A DNA stretch of 64,000 nucleotides, taken from positions 30,677,075 through 30,741,074 of the forward strand of contig NC_079514.1 in the NCBI RefSeq assembly GCF_000801105.2, read 5' to 3'. Position numbers and translations under genes: made by a program. Origin of the DNA: Raphanus sativus (taxonomy: Eukaryota > Streptophyta > Magnoliopsida > Brassicales > Brassicaceae). Below are positions 44,083 to 54,823 of this stretch, piece after piece. The notes beneath the pieces are model-generated. The model did no database searches. It worked only from the letters and a program-made list of their open reading frames with translations, and was not told where the DNA came from. How positions within the stretch are numbered: the stretch's first letter is position 1; every line of letters starts with the position of its first letter.

Positions 44083-44739
44083 TTTTGTATGTGTATTCAT
44101 ATGAGTTTTATTAACTAAAGTACCATAAAGTTTTAGTTTTACCGTAAAATTTCTAGAAATTGTTTTACAAAAGTTTGTTAAAAATGTTTTGTTTTGTTTT
44201 ATGAAAATGTTTCGTAAAACTTGCTGAAGTTAGTTTATTGAAGTTTACTTCGTAAAACTGTTTAGCTTTGTTAGTTTGTTTTATGAAATGTTGTTTACGA
44301 ATAATTATTGTCCGAAAGAAAATTGCTTTATTCACCTTAAAAGAAAAGAAATGTACGATGTTCATTACGAAATATTATCAAATATACGGCGTATGCATAA
44401 CTATTCTCTTAACATTTCTAGGATATCATTAAGAGAGATTCTAAATCCAACAAAGATGTTTATTTATATTGAGTTTTTAGGTAAAACGTGTATTCATTAC
44501 ATGTTACAAAAGGAAAAGATAAATTCTTAATCTGTTTTGAGTATTACACCGAAATCGTTATTTTATCCGTCATTGCTTATTTGCACGTATGGGTAAGGTT
44601 TACACTTTACCCTTCACACTTTACACTTTACACTTCACACTTCACCTAACACACATAAAATGTGTGCATTTAATAACTAATCACACAAAACAAAAGTTGT
44701 GAGCCTGTGTTTTTTTTTTGACATCAAACGGTTGATCTA
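44083..44739. other. AT-rich intergenic DNA
   Basis: Rich in GTAAAACT-type words. Contains the heptamer array at 44599. No gene seen. Confidence 0.4.
44599..44647. repeat. Heptanucleotide minisatellite, seven units
   Basis: Seven adjacent 7-base units: TTTACAC, TTTACCC, TTCACAC, TTTACAC, TTTACAC, TTCACAC and TTCACCT. Confidence 0.9.
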
Positions 44740-45029
44740 TTACTCAATCTTGAAGTGGTCTGGGAAATAAAACCGGAATAAAATAACTAATGTAATACAG
44801 TAATACATATCTCTATGAAATGATTTTGCTATCTTAGCTAAAGAATCAAACGATACATTTTCAGAACGAGGAGTGTAAACAATTGAGAACGCCGGAAATT
44901 GCTTTTCAACTTCAGTAGCTCTTTTAGTTCGGTGGAGAAATTGGGCCATACTTTTGGTTCTTGAATCATTGAGATTAGATCCTGACAATCATGTGAGCTT
45001 GTGTGTTTAAGTGAGTATAAGTGTTGCAA
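44740..45029 (-). pseudogene. LINE RNase H domain C-terminal remnant
   Basis: Two overlapping minus frames read SHDCQDLISMIQEPKVWPNF and, after a one-base shift, FPAFSIVYTPRSENVSFDSL followed by AKIAKSFHRDM. These match the end of the RVT_3 RNase H domain of plant LINEs (SDC-x2-LI...IPR-x2-N-x3-DSLAK-x-A). The 3' end of the LINE would be at lower coordinates. Confidence 0.7.
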
Positions 45030-45253
45030 AACTGTATTTATTTGCGTCTAAAATATGGAATGAAACAAATATATCAGTTTGATATGTTTATGATTAAACC
45101 ACGAATTTGATTAGTACGAGCAAACCGTGACTACCCGACTTCGGTTTGCTTATATTTCCAATTCTTATCAGGGTGGTTCATGTATTGGGTTATTTTCTAT
45201 CTTGTAATTGTCTTACATGCAATTGGGCTGACTCACAAACTGGGCTAGTACAA

Positions 45254-45430
45254 TCCCGCGGGAAAATGCTAGGTGTTAAAATCTCGCGGGAAAATTGAAC
45301 GGTTCCATGTTCTTAAGAAAAGTAAACCAAAACCTGAAAAATTGAGGGTAAATCGGAAAATCAATAAATAATCAAAGGCGCGAAAAAGAGCCGTTGCGAA
45401 ACAAAACTCTCATATTATGGCGCCAAAAAA
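45254..45430 (+). promoter_or_regulatory. Cluster of four E2F-like sites upstream of SMR6
   Basis: TCCCGCGGGAAAAT (45254), CTCGCGGGAAAATT (45283), GGCGCGAAAAA (45377) and TGGCGCCAAAAA (45418) each match the E2F consensus TTTSSCGS on one strand. They lie 430-600 bases before the SMR6 start codon and ahead of a TATTTAAAG motif near 45617. Control of a CDK-inhibitor gene by E2F/DP fits known cell-cycle logic, but the link here is inferred. Confidence 0.6.
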
Positions 45431-45855
45431 AGGCGGTGGTTCAGAGACTACCCCGTAAATTTTCTCGGGCAGCCAAAATTCGTTATAGAAATTTACAAAT
45501 TTACCCTTTTTTCTTCTTTCTTTGTCAAAAAAATTCCCTTTTTTCTTTATTTTTCATGAGAGTCGGCATTTGCAAACGCTGAGACAGAGAGAGAAAGAGA
45601 GAATATTTATTTGACTATTTAAAGCTTTCTTTATCACAACTCTCCTTCATTTTCTTCTCCTACTTCTAAAACCTTTCCTTTTAGTCTCTCTAATCATTTT
45701 CTTGTCCGTGTTCCTTATTCTGATTCCTCTTCTTATCATTCCATTCAAAAAGAAACCATCTTTTCTAATTTCTCTACTCTTCTTCACAAGTGGAACAACT
45801 CTCTGTTTTTTTACCTTTAGGTACTCTGTTTTTGGAGTTAAAACAGAGGAAAGAG

Positions 45856-46176
45856 ATGGGTCTTTCGAAGAAAACTCAACTAGACGGCGGTTTAGATTCC
45901 GACGGTAAAAAATGGGTTATAGCCGGAATTGGGATTCGGGCTTCGTTGAAACCGGTGAAGACAAAACTCAGAGCACCGGAGACTGAAGCCGAAGTTGAAG
46001 ACGAGGAAGAGTGTTCGACGACGCCAACTGCTAAGGAAGCAAAGATACCAGAGATATTGGAATGTCCACCGGCACCCAGAAAGAAACGGCCGGCGTTTAA
46101 ATGTCGGCGTAACACCGTTAGAGAGTTCTTTACGCCTCCTGACGATTTAGAGACCGTGTTTATACGGCGCCGTTAA
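45856..46176 (+). CDS. SMR6: SIAMESE-related CDK inhibitor
   Basis: 106 residues from the ATG at 45856, chosen over the upstream ATG at 45790 because [20 protein letters not shown] matches the conserved start of SMR6. SIM/SMR proteins bind CDK-cyclin complexes and slow the cell cycle, promoting endoreduplication. The family motif [14 protein letters not shown] lies at about residues 70-85 ([20 protein letters not shown]). The C-terminal [16 protein letters not shown] is also typical. It is an intronless gene, as usual for this family, and position matches At5g40460 (from memory). A 5' leader of up to 200 bases is likely. Confidence 0.92.
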   Translation: MGLSKKTQLDGGLDSDGKKWVIAGIGIRASLKPVKTKLRAPETEAEVEDEEECSTTPTAKEAKIPEILECPPAPRKKRPAFKCRRNTVREFFTPPDDLETVFIRRR

Positions 46177-48705
46177 GTAACAAAAATGTTACTGAGTTTG
46201 TATTATTAGTCGTATAACGTATTAATTACAAGCCATGAAACTTCAGTTACAGTTTTAGTAATTAGATTTTAGTGATTTCCTTAGAGTGTATGCATTTCGA
46301 AATTCAGTTTGCTCTGGCTTTTTAGTTTTTTTTTTCTTGGAGATTAGTTTCTATGTTTTTTTGTCATAGAGGGAAGTTTATTGTACAAAGATGATAATGG
46401 ATAGCTTCTAAATTTGCTTAATAACCATGTTTTGCTTATCACTTTTGGTTGTATCTATATGTCATATAGCTATATTATTTTCTTTAAAATATACTGTTTT
46501 TCTTTTTTTTTTGTAAAAAATATACTGTTGTTTATAAAGGACATTTTGTAAATTATACATTGCAAAGATGAAATCTAACGATGATAATGGTTAGAGAGTT
46601 AACCTCTAAACTAGATTTAATTCCATATTTACTTAATCACTTTGGTTTTATCTATTTCTCGGTCTCATGAATATTCTGATTATGCGTACTGTATATGCAC
46701 AAATATCAGTGCACAACTTTTAAAATACTAATTTAGATGTAGACAATTATTGATAAAAAATGCAGAGAATTAACATCTCAGAGCCTTTAGATTCGGCCTA
46801 CGAAGACCAGAGAGGAGGTGACGTGAGCAAAACGTACCAATAACCTCAACCACTAAAATAATAGTAGTAAAAACTGACCAATAATATTACGCAAGAGAAG
46901 AAGCCTACACGTCAAGCCTTTGATCCTCCTTTTTGATCTTTTTGTTAATTTTTTTACGTGAAATATTCGGTATCATAGGGTTGGAATTATTTGTTTATCG
47001 CTGGTTACTTCAGTAAATGTTTTTGAGTATTTGATGCGTTGTACCTTTGGCTATCTCCAGTATTTGTTATGTTTTTCCTCTAAAATAAAGAAGTTCTGTA
47101 GTAGAGATGAGATTTATTTTAATGTAAACTTTTAAATAGCAATCATTAATATAAATTTTAGTCAAAAAATATTTAATATAAAGTAAATATAGAGAAATGT
47201 TATTTTTCTCTAGAAATAGAAGAAAATAATAATCTCTATTTTTAAGTAAGAAAAAATAAGGAATATAGATGAGTTTTGAATAATTTTGTCTCTAAATAAT
47301 ATTATAGAGACAAATATAAAACTGCTTTAGAGATACTCTAACCGTTACATTGATTTTCAGTTCTGGTTTTTGAATTTTTTTTAAAATTTTTTTTTTTACT
47401 ATGGTTTTAGTTTCCATTTTAGTTCATATCAACCTTTTTTGGGTGTAAAGTTCATATCAACTTGGCTATGGTTTATATGGATATAACGAGTGTTGAATCG
47501 GCTTTTGGATATACTTTAAGTTTAGATTGAACCGTACCAGATACTTTTACTTATCTTCATAGAAATCTGTATGATGTTGTTATCTTCATAGGTTGAGATC
47601 CATATATTGCTGTCCGAGTTATTAGTTTTAGGCATAATTCCTAACACGAGTGTTTGAAAACTTCCTATAAAAGTTTTTTCCATGTACAAAAGGTTTCGAA
47701 CGAAGGCATTTCCGATATATAGTTATGCATGATTTACTTTTATCAAAAGTTCTAGATGTGGGACAAGTAGTTTTCATTAACAAATAATATGGTGGGATCT
47801 TATTTCATATGTTTATTTTAAAGAAAAAGATGGATATATGATTGAAGCTACTTAAAAAGAGAAGAAATGAAACAATTTTACAATAGCCACATGTAATGCT
47901 TCATTTTATGACTTAAAAGGATTGTGAAGAATTCCAATGCATGACCCTTTTAAGGAGGCCACTTCTAAAGCCATCCAACAAATGTTTTTTTCTTTTTTTA
48001 GGTTAAAGAGCTTTTTACGTGCACAATTGTGCACTCACCAGTCCAGACTCCTCTTTATTTTATTTACAACTACTTTGTGTAGTATAATACATTAATTAAT
48101 TAACCGTCTAAGACATTATGATTACTAATTACTCATGCTATGCACCAGTACTATTTGTGTACTATTTCTTAGTGTTAAATATGGTTGCATGTAAATCACT
48201 AATTGTCACTCTCTTTATGTTCTTGTGGTTTGAGTCATGAAAAGGACAAAATAGGGTTCAAGAATAGCGGTGCGATAAGAGAATCCAATGTGGGACTTAA
48301 CGCTTTGTTTGCTTCCTTCACGCGACAGCGACCAGTCTCGTGTTTTTTTTCTTCAATTTCTACGATGTTTGGACTAGGGAGACTATTACGAGTTAACGTT
48401 GGATCATTCTTGTGAACAAGTTTATAGTTCACCGTCACGATTTGAATTTATAGGAACTAAGACATTTTCTTTCCTTGAATATTTATGTGTGTCAACTGAA
48501 ATGCGCTACCGGCACTAAGGGAGGTTTAGTGGGAGATGAATTTAAGTAGAGTTTTTGATTTTAAAAATCAAAAGATTTGTTAAATTTATAAAAATTTCTA
48601 ATGAATTTTTCATATTTTAAAAGTCTATGAAACTATTATACAATAATGATTTTGAAAACCTTAATTATATATGCAATATTTTGAAAGGTTTATTTTATGA
48701 ATTAA
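46177..48705. other. Intergenic region, no gene recognised
   Basis: SMR6 3' UTR then AT-rich DNA. A possible degraded Harbinger MITE lies at 47049-47341. The frames at 48203-48438 overlap on both strands and show no recognisable protein. Confidence 0.5.
47049..47341. mobile_element. Possible Tourist/Harbinger MITE, degraded
   Basis: GGCTATCTCCAGTATTTG on the left and TTTAGAGATACTCTAACC on the right form an imperfect inverted pair resembling the GAGCATCTCCAA ends of the element at 10000. No clear target duplication. Confidence 0.4.
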
Positions 48706-48864
48706 CTAGGATTGGTCCGTCCTACGGGCGGGATATATTTTAACTGTGATTTAAATTGTTATTTTTATATGATTTTGTGGTTTGTTTTAGATTTATATTA
48801 GCAAGAGATGTATATGACACACTATTAAAAAAGGAAGATCATATTACATCACATAAATAATATC

Positions 48865-49695
48865 AGAAAAACAAATGATATCAATTTGAGACAGTTATTA
48901 ATAAATGATATAAAATATTTGGTTTAACATCAATTATTGTAATTGATGTTGTCATTAACTTATATTTGTCTATATTAATCTTTGTTAAGCCAGTAAATAT
49001 CAATTAAAAATATGTATTTTATATACGTTTAAAATATGCAGTTTACTCTAAAATAAATTAATTTTAATATTTACTATTGTTTTTGTTGTTCTTAGAAAAC
49101 AAATGGTTTCAATTTGAGACACTTATTAATAAATGAGATGAAGTATCTGTTTTAACATCAATTATTGTAATTGATGTTGTTATTAACTTATATTTGTCTA
49201 TACTAATCTTTGTTAAGCCAGTAAAAACCAATTAAAAATATATTGTATTTTATATACGTTTAAAAATATGCAGTTTACTCTAAAATAAAATTAATTTTAA
49301 TTTTTACGATTGTTTTTGTTGTTCTTAGAAAATCAAATGGTATCAATTTGAGACACTTATTAATAAATGATACAAAATATTTGTTTTAACATCAATTATT
49401 GTAATTGATGTTGTTATTAACTTATATTTGTCTATATTAATCTTTGTTAAGCCAGTAAAGATCAATTAAAAGATATATTGTATTTTCATATACCTGTAAA
49501 AAATATGCAGTTTACTCTAAAACAAAAATAATTTTAATTTTTACTATTGTTTCTGTTGTTCTTAGAAAAACAAATGGTATTTTGTTATTAACTTATATTT
49601 GTCTATATTAATCTTTGTTAACTCATATATGTGTAAAAGTATGCAGTTTACTCTAAAATAAAAATAATTTTAATTTTACTATTGTTTCTGTTGCT
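48865..49695. repeat. ~231-bp tandem repeat, four units, in Helitron A
   Basis: Units start near 48865, 49094, 49327 and 49564 (spacings 229, 233, 237), each with AGAAAA, CAAATGGTATCAATTTGAG and TATGCAGTTTACTCTAAAA. Each full unit holds a near-perfect palindrome ACATCAATTA-TTG-TAATTGATGT. The fourth unit has an internal deletion of about 100 bases that removes the palindrome. Tandem arrays near the 3' end are common in plant Helitrons. Confidence 0.85.
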
Positions 49696-50274
49696 CTTAT
49701 TATAAATCAAAGGTTTGATAAATTAATAAAAAGCTTTTATTTTTTTCATTACTGTATTTATTTTACATATTTAGTGTTTGTTATATTTTATTATAAAAGT
49801 AAGTAAGATAAAAAATACTTGACACTATTGTTGAAATTCATTACATAAATGATAAATTATTTATCATTCTTATATATTTGTCTGTGAATCCTTTGGTATT
49901 TTTAATACTTTTTGAAACTTATTTATATTAGATAATGTGAAAAATGAATCAATTTACAATTCGTTTTCTAAAGTTAGTTAAATAACATAACAATCTAAAA
50001 ATGATTATTTAAGTATAGACACAACTTACTAAAACTTTTATAAGATAAACCATATTATCCAAACTTTTATCAAGTAAACCATATGAAGCCAAGGTCATAC
50101 CACATTGAAGTAACAATCATTCATTTAGTCTGTTACTATGAAACTAATAATCCTTTATAGTCTGTTACTATAATATAAAGCACACAAACAAAGAAAATAC
50201 AGAAGAAAGAAAATACAGATTTCGCATAAGAACATAACGGTCTTGATACCGAACAATTTTGCTTCCTTGTGTGT

Positions 50275-50520
50275 TCAGCCCCTTTTGGTCCACTCAGTCA
50301 ACTTTGGGAACTCTGTTCCGATACTGAACTCATTAAACTTCTCCATAGTTTTGAACCAGCTGTAATAACCCATCAACGCGACGTCTAGGAACCCAAACAC
50401 TTCCCCACCGTAGTATGGTTCCAAGCTCTGTTTCAAGTGTCTTGAAATGTTCAAGCATTCTTTCTTGGCTGCAACTTGCTCGTCTCCCTTTGCTCCCCAT
50501 ACTTTCAATGATGGTCATAA
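50275..50520 (-). pseudogene. Captured tau-class glutathione S-transferase fragment
   Basis: On minus the sequence encodes KVWGAKGDEQVAAKK, then in a neighbouring frame MLEHFKTLETELGT, then back to PYYGGEVFGFLDVALMGYYS and FPKLTEWTKR. This is the C-terminal helical domain of a plant GSTU (the GG-x-FG-x-DVAL signature is clear). Two compensating shifts split it, and neither the thioredoxin-fold N-terminal domain nor a start is present. It was evidently captured by the Helitron and has decayed. Confidence 0.75.
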
Positions 50521-50904
50521 AACTAAACACACACACACAACAAAATCAAACAAAATCATTACACAGTGTACATACTACATACACACTGTAACAATCATAT
50601 CATCATCTTAAACCAAGGGTTCCTCCCAATCCTCGCAACAGAAAAGAATAGCTAACAGCTACCTCTATCAGTGTTTTTGAATTGGGTAAAGGAGAAGAGT
50701 CTCTTACTGATGAAAGCATTTTTGCGGCTGTTATTTGACTTCAAGTTACCAAAAATGTGGAGAGGAAGACCACCGCCTCCCAGTCTCTTCATGTTCTTCC
50801 TCTTGCACCTCCTATGTCCATCTCTTTTATTAAAAAACAGTAAAAAAATCAGAACAAACTCACAACAATCATTACATAGAAGAGTAAAAAAACAGATCCC
50901 ACTC

Positions 50905-51051
50905 ACATTAACATCGACCATGAGCAACCCATATAAGCTCCCCAGCACGCTTGATATTCCTCGCTTCCCAGTACCTCCGCAGCCGAGCCTCCACAACCGA
51001 TGAACACCTACCAAACTTCAAATCGGAAAAAAACACCATAGAGTTGGCCAT
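50905..51051 (-). pseudogene. RPA70-like N-terminal exon in Helitron A
   Basis: From the ATG at 51051 the minus strand reads MANSMVFFSDLKFGRCSSVV and EARLRRYWEARNIKRAGELI, then after a one-base shift GLLMVDVN before a GTGAGT donor at 50906. This is the first exon of the replication-protein-A-like genes (DUF223 type, FSDLK-x-GKCSS...RFWEARN) found in plant Helitrons. Downstream OB-fold exons were not recognised. Confidence 0.7.
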
Positions 51052-52811
51052 TGAGAGAGATTAGTAGAAGTTCAGAGATTAAGAGAGATAAGGTGCAGAT
51101 GGATGAACAGATCACTATCTCCATAAGAGAAATACTAACCTATATTTATAACAGAGGAATGGTGATTTCGACGACGGACCGACGCATTGAAGATCCATTA
51201 GTAGAGATCATAAATCAATCCGTTACATGAGAAAAGAAGAAGATCCGTTACATGAGAAAAGAAGAAGATCGTTCGTCTTCATCGCCGTCAAACTCACAGA
51301 AACGAAGATGGAAGTAGGGTTAGCTCGAGTAAGAGATACTCAGGACCGTAAACAAAACAAAAAAATTAAGCCTACAATTATTGGATAAAAACACAACAGA
51401 CGAAAGCCCAATATGATTTCCAATTAAATGAATCCCAGCGTTTAGTACAGGGGGACAGCTGTCGCGACCACAGAAGAGGAATTAGTGACATGGATGCTGA
51501 TGTGTCAGCAGGAGGGATCCAACCTTCTTTTATATATATAGACTAGGGTCGGCCCGCCCTACGGGCGGGATTCTTATTTAAAATAATTTCATCAACTAAA
51601 GTATATGTATAATAAACATTGTTTGAATTTATTTTCTATAACAAATGTAGTAACGCTTCTTGCACAGATGTTTATGTTTGTAGAGATCGCAGCTTCTTAG
51701 GGATTTGAGCCTGGCCATGTTAGTTAAATACTCGACCGAGTAATTTAATAGCTTAAATTTCAAAAAGATACAAAAAGATAAAACTATGTGAATATAATCA
51801 CTTATAATTGTTTTTTCATGCTTAAGCTAGCGTGAACAAAAAGAAAATCATTTGCCGAATAATTTAAAAGGCCAAATTCCAAAAAGAAATTACGAAAAAG
51901 AGAACACTACGTGTATATAAACATTATTATTTTTTAAAATATATAGTAAATTTTCATAGATGATATCCTTTCTTTTTACTTTATTTTTGATTTTATGATT
52001 TATATATCTATTTAAAAAATATATTTTTTGTTATTTTGTCTTCTTCAGAAAATAATTAACCATCTGAAAGCAATATTAACTTAATTGTACACACTAAAGA
52101 ACACAATATTCTGAAATATGAAGATAATTAAAATTAAGAAGTATATACTGAAATATGTTTTTATTATATCATATTCACATGGTTAATTTTGTATAATAAA
52201 AATAACTTTTTTGAAGAAATAATATACCTAGTTTCTACAATTTATTACAATCCAACCAGAAAAACAAAGAAAGTTAGCATGTATCACAACTTTTGGAAGA
52301 TATTTTACTTCAATCAAATTCCCACTTTTCATTTTTCTTTCAAATTTTATTTTGAGTTAGTGAGACGATCCAAAGACCGATTGTTTCTTGAAGTTTCCTA
52401 ATCTACGCAGAAACAAAGCAATGTATAAGTGTCATGATAAATTTTATATATCCTATGCAAACAATTAAACTTGTGTAGGCGAATTAAATACCTCTGATCA
52501 TGCAAGTTTAAGCTCAGCTTCTAGGAGCAAGGATAAAAGTTCAATTGAAGGCGTGTCATCATATCTACGTGCCGACATGGACCCTTCTTGAGGTGGGTTC
52601 TGCAGCAAACTGAGCAATCATTGATGCTCTCTACTTCGTATTAGTTTTATTGATTTATAGATTCTGCAAGATTGTTTTTTTTGTGTAATTTTAGTATTAA
52701 AATTAAAATTGTAACATTGCAAGAAAAAGAAAGTTTTATGGAGAAAGATTTCTGTATGTTATGTTTTTTTTTCTTTTCATTTGGTGACATCAAAGTAGTG
52801 ATTTCATTTCA

Positions 52812-53060
52812 TTAACATACTGAACAAATAATTTTATAGTGAGCAAGGAAACTAAAAGGAGAAAAAAAAAACAGCAGATCAGTAGTGAATCCACTTGGGA
52901 CAGGTTCAGGAGGTAAGACAGGTGTGGCCGTTGTAGTTTCTTCTACCATCCCAATGCTTGTTTCAGGGGCTCCCCTGGTCACACCTTGAGAGAGCTTTGT
53001 TATCACAACTCCAGCTCCAAGAATATCGTGTGTGAGGTCGGTATGATCATTGTCTGAAAA
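52812..53060 (-). other. Possible coding fragment inside Helitron B
   Basis: A minus frame reads ITKLSQGVTRGAPETSIGMV followed by a Pro/Thr-rich run. It may be the acidic/low-complexity end of the Helitron RPA-like gene, but I do not recognise a domain. Confidence 0.3.
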
Positions 53061-53574
53061 TTGAAAACTTCAAGATCTAAACACATGTAACGACCATCAA
53101 AACAGCTTGAGAGCTCCAAAGCAGAAACCAGTAAAATATTCAACAACTAAAAATATTCAAAAGCTAAAGAATTTAGTTACCTGCTCTCATTCTTTTAGAT
53201 GAGTAATTTTTCATAAAGAGAAGTCAATAATATACCAGAGGTATATCTTCAAGGCTTCAGGCACCAGTCAGAAAACCAATCTACATGTCCAAGAGAAACA
53301 TTTTTATCAATTAGATTCACACAAATAGAAACAGAGACAAAAGCGAAGAGAAGAAAAGTAGAAGATAACATCGTAGTTAAAGCAATCAGTTATACAACTT
53401 ACATAAGTTCATGTGGCAAGGTATACACAAAACGAAGAATCTTTTGCAGTCATACAAAGGAAAAAAAGAGAAACTAATAAAGTTTTAAACTCTTTTGCGA
53501 AACTTTTGTTCAAAAAAAAATCATCAGTCGCATGTTCACATGAAGATTAAATTATCAATAAACAATACCTTTCG

Positions 53575-53665
53575 AGAATGGATTCAGTCTACTTAATCGA
53601 ACACGGAGGAACACTTGCCGGACTTCAGATCGGAGAAAAAAACCTCTAATTAGCCATATCAAAAT
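53575..53665 (-). pseudogene. Broken RPA-like first exon in Helitron B
   Basis: The minus strand has ATGGCTAAT followed by an immediate stop, and in a second frame FFSDLKSGKCSSVFD before another stop. The FSDLKSGKCSS signature is the same as in Helitron A's RPA-like exon, so the two elements share this gene. Confidence 0.65.
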
Positions 53666-54091
53666 CAAGCAGAATGAGGTAAAAAGAAATATGAGTTCTA
53701 AGGTGAGAGATCTTACATCTATTTATACTAAAAATCACACCGCCTCTCGGATCCAAAGAACGCTTTGAAGACACATGGTGGTGGTGTGAATCAATGGGAT
53801 TAAAGAGTGGCCATTAAAAGCAGGCCGTTTCACGCCAAGAGAAGAATCGCAAATGACACCACCTTCGCCGTCGAGACGATCTTCGTAGCTTCGATGAAGC
53901 GTGTTAGGATTAGTTCACGTCCAGCCAAAGAATGACACATCGAAGAACCCATTACAATAACACAACAAAGCCCAATATATGTACATTAATGAAACGGTGC
54001 GTTTAGAGGAGAGGGGCATGTGTCTCAGAAAATCAACGACCACCGATCCTCGCCGCACTTCTCCACTACACTTCCTTATCACCACCAAACA

Positions 54092-54545
54092 CCTCGACAT
54101 CTTTCTCGGAACTCTCCGACATCTCCACCGTCATTAACTCCAAAGGCCCCACCTGCAACCTCCTCGGACTTTCCCACGAATCTCTCCTCCAAAGATCTGT
54201 CAATCTCAAAGCCGTACAATCTTCTGGACGGAAATTCTTACGCCGTTTCCGAATTCGAACAGAACAACCCTGGAGTTGATGCTTATGAAATTGTTTACTT
54301 GACCCATTCAGAATATGTTGTTCTCCGATGTAATTTGGGTATGGTTCAGAATCTGTTGTTCTCCGATGTAATTTGGGTATCAACGACTTACCCAACTTTG
54401 TGTTCGAGATCGAGTGGGATGTGATTTTGATTGATGGACCGCGTGGGTACGCCAGAGATTCACCGAGAAGGATGGCTCCGATTTTTAAGTCAGCGGTTTT
54501 GGCGAAGATTAAAGATTCTGGTGAGAAGAGGAAGACGAAATGAAG
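54092..54545 (+). pseudogene. Captured DUF579 (IRX15/GXM-type) gene fragment
   Basis: Plus-strand frames read FSELSDISTVINSKGPTCNL, LGLSHESLLQRSVNLKAV, and, after gaps, [20 protein letters not shown] followed by [20 protein letters not shown] and [10 protein letters not shown]. The DV-x-L-x-DGPRGY-x5-P-x-RM-x-x-IF pattern is that of the DUF579 xylan-related family (IRX15 and glucuronoxylan methyltransferases). The fragment lies in the opposite sense to the Helitron and is broken by stops. A 38-bp tandem duplication (TGTTGTTCTCCGATGTAATT at 54316 and 54354) interrupts it. Confidence 0.6.
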
Positions 54546-54707
54546 AGAAGAAAGAGAGAACAGAGACGAAGTGCTGCATTTTGGAAGTGGGACAGGTGTC
54601 GCATTCACAGACTTTGAATTTCTGACCTGGCATCCTACGTGTCAGCAGGAGAGAAAAAACTTTACTTTATAGTAATAGATATGTTAAAAATCAAATCCCA
54701 ATAATAC

Positions 54708-54740
54708 TAGACTAGATATTAACCCGCATTCTAGGTATAT
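54708..54740 (-). mobile_element. Degenerate Helitron 3' terminus beside Helitron B
   Basis: On minus, ACCTAGAATGCGGGTTAATA leads into TCTAG near 54712. It is a decayed relative of the hairpin-CTAG ends, about 30 bases outside the start of Helitron B, so B may have landed next to an older Helitron. Confidence 0.4.
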
Positions 54741-54823
54741 TTTTAAAAATATGTTGTATTTAAACATTATAAACAATACGCATTTTGTCGTCAATAACTT
54801 TTTTTCTTTTCTTATATTTGATT

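Larger units (their letters stand above)
48706..51542 (-). mobile_element. Helitron A with RPA-like and GSTU fragments
   Basis: Read on minus, the element starts TCTATATATATAAAAGAAGG at 51542 and ends with the hairpin region CCCGCCCGTAGGACGG and CTAG at 48706, with T beyond. The hairpin pairs imperfectly. Inside, in order from the 5' end, are the start of an RPA-like gene, a tau glutathione S-transferase fragment, and four ~230-bp tandem repeats near the 3' end. Length is 2,837 bp. It carries no Rep/helicase frame, so it is non-autonomous. Its 5' end abuts the 3' CTAG of Helitron B without a spacer. Confidence 0.8.
51543..54679 (-). mobile_element. Helitron B with RPA-like remnant and DUF579 fragment
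   Basis: Read on minus, it starts TCTATTACTATAAAGTAAAG at 54679, preceded by A, and ends with hairpin CCCGCCCGTAGGGCGGG, then CCGACC and CTAG at 51543. The ends are close relatives of those of Helitron A (shared CTCCTGCTGACAC near the start and the same hairpin). Length 3,137 bp. It contains a broken RPA-like start and, near its 5' end on the opposite strand, a DUF579 gene fragment. No Rep/helicase was seen. Confidence 0.8.

Noticed and set aside
48203..48438. Short opposing frames of 67-70 codons
   Set aside because: No recognisable domain on either strand, and both occupy the same interval.
48865..49695. Regular repeats that might suggest a CRISPR-like array
   Set aside because: Units are ~231 bp long and contiguous without spacers, in a plant nuclear genome inside a Helitron.
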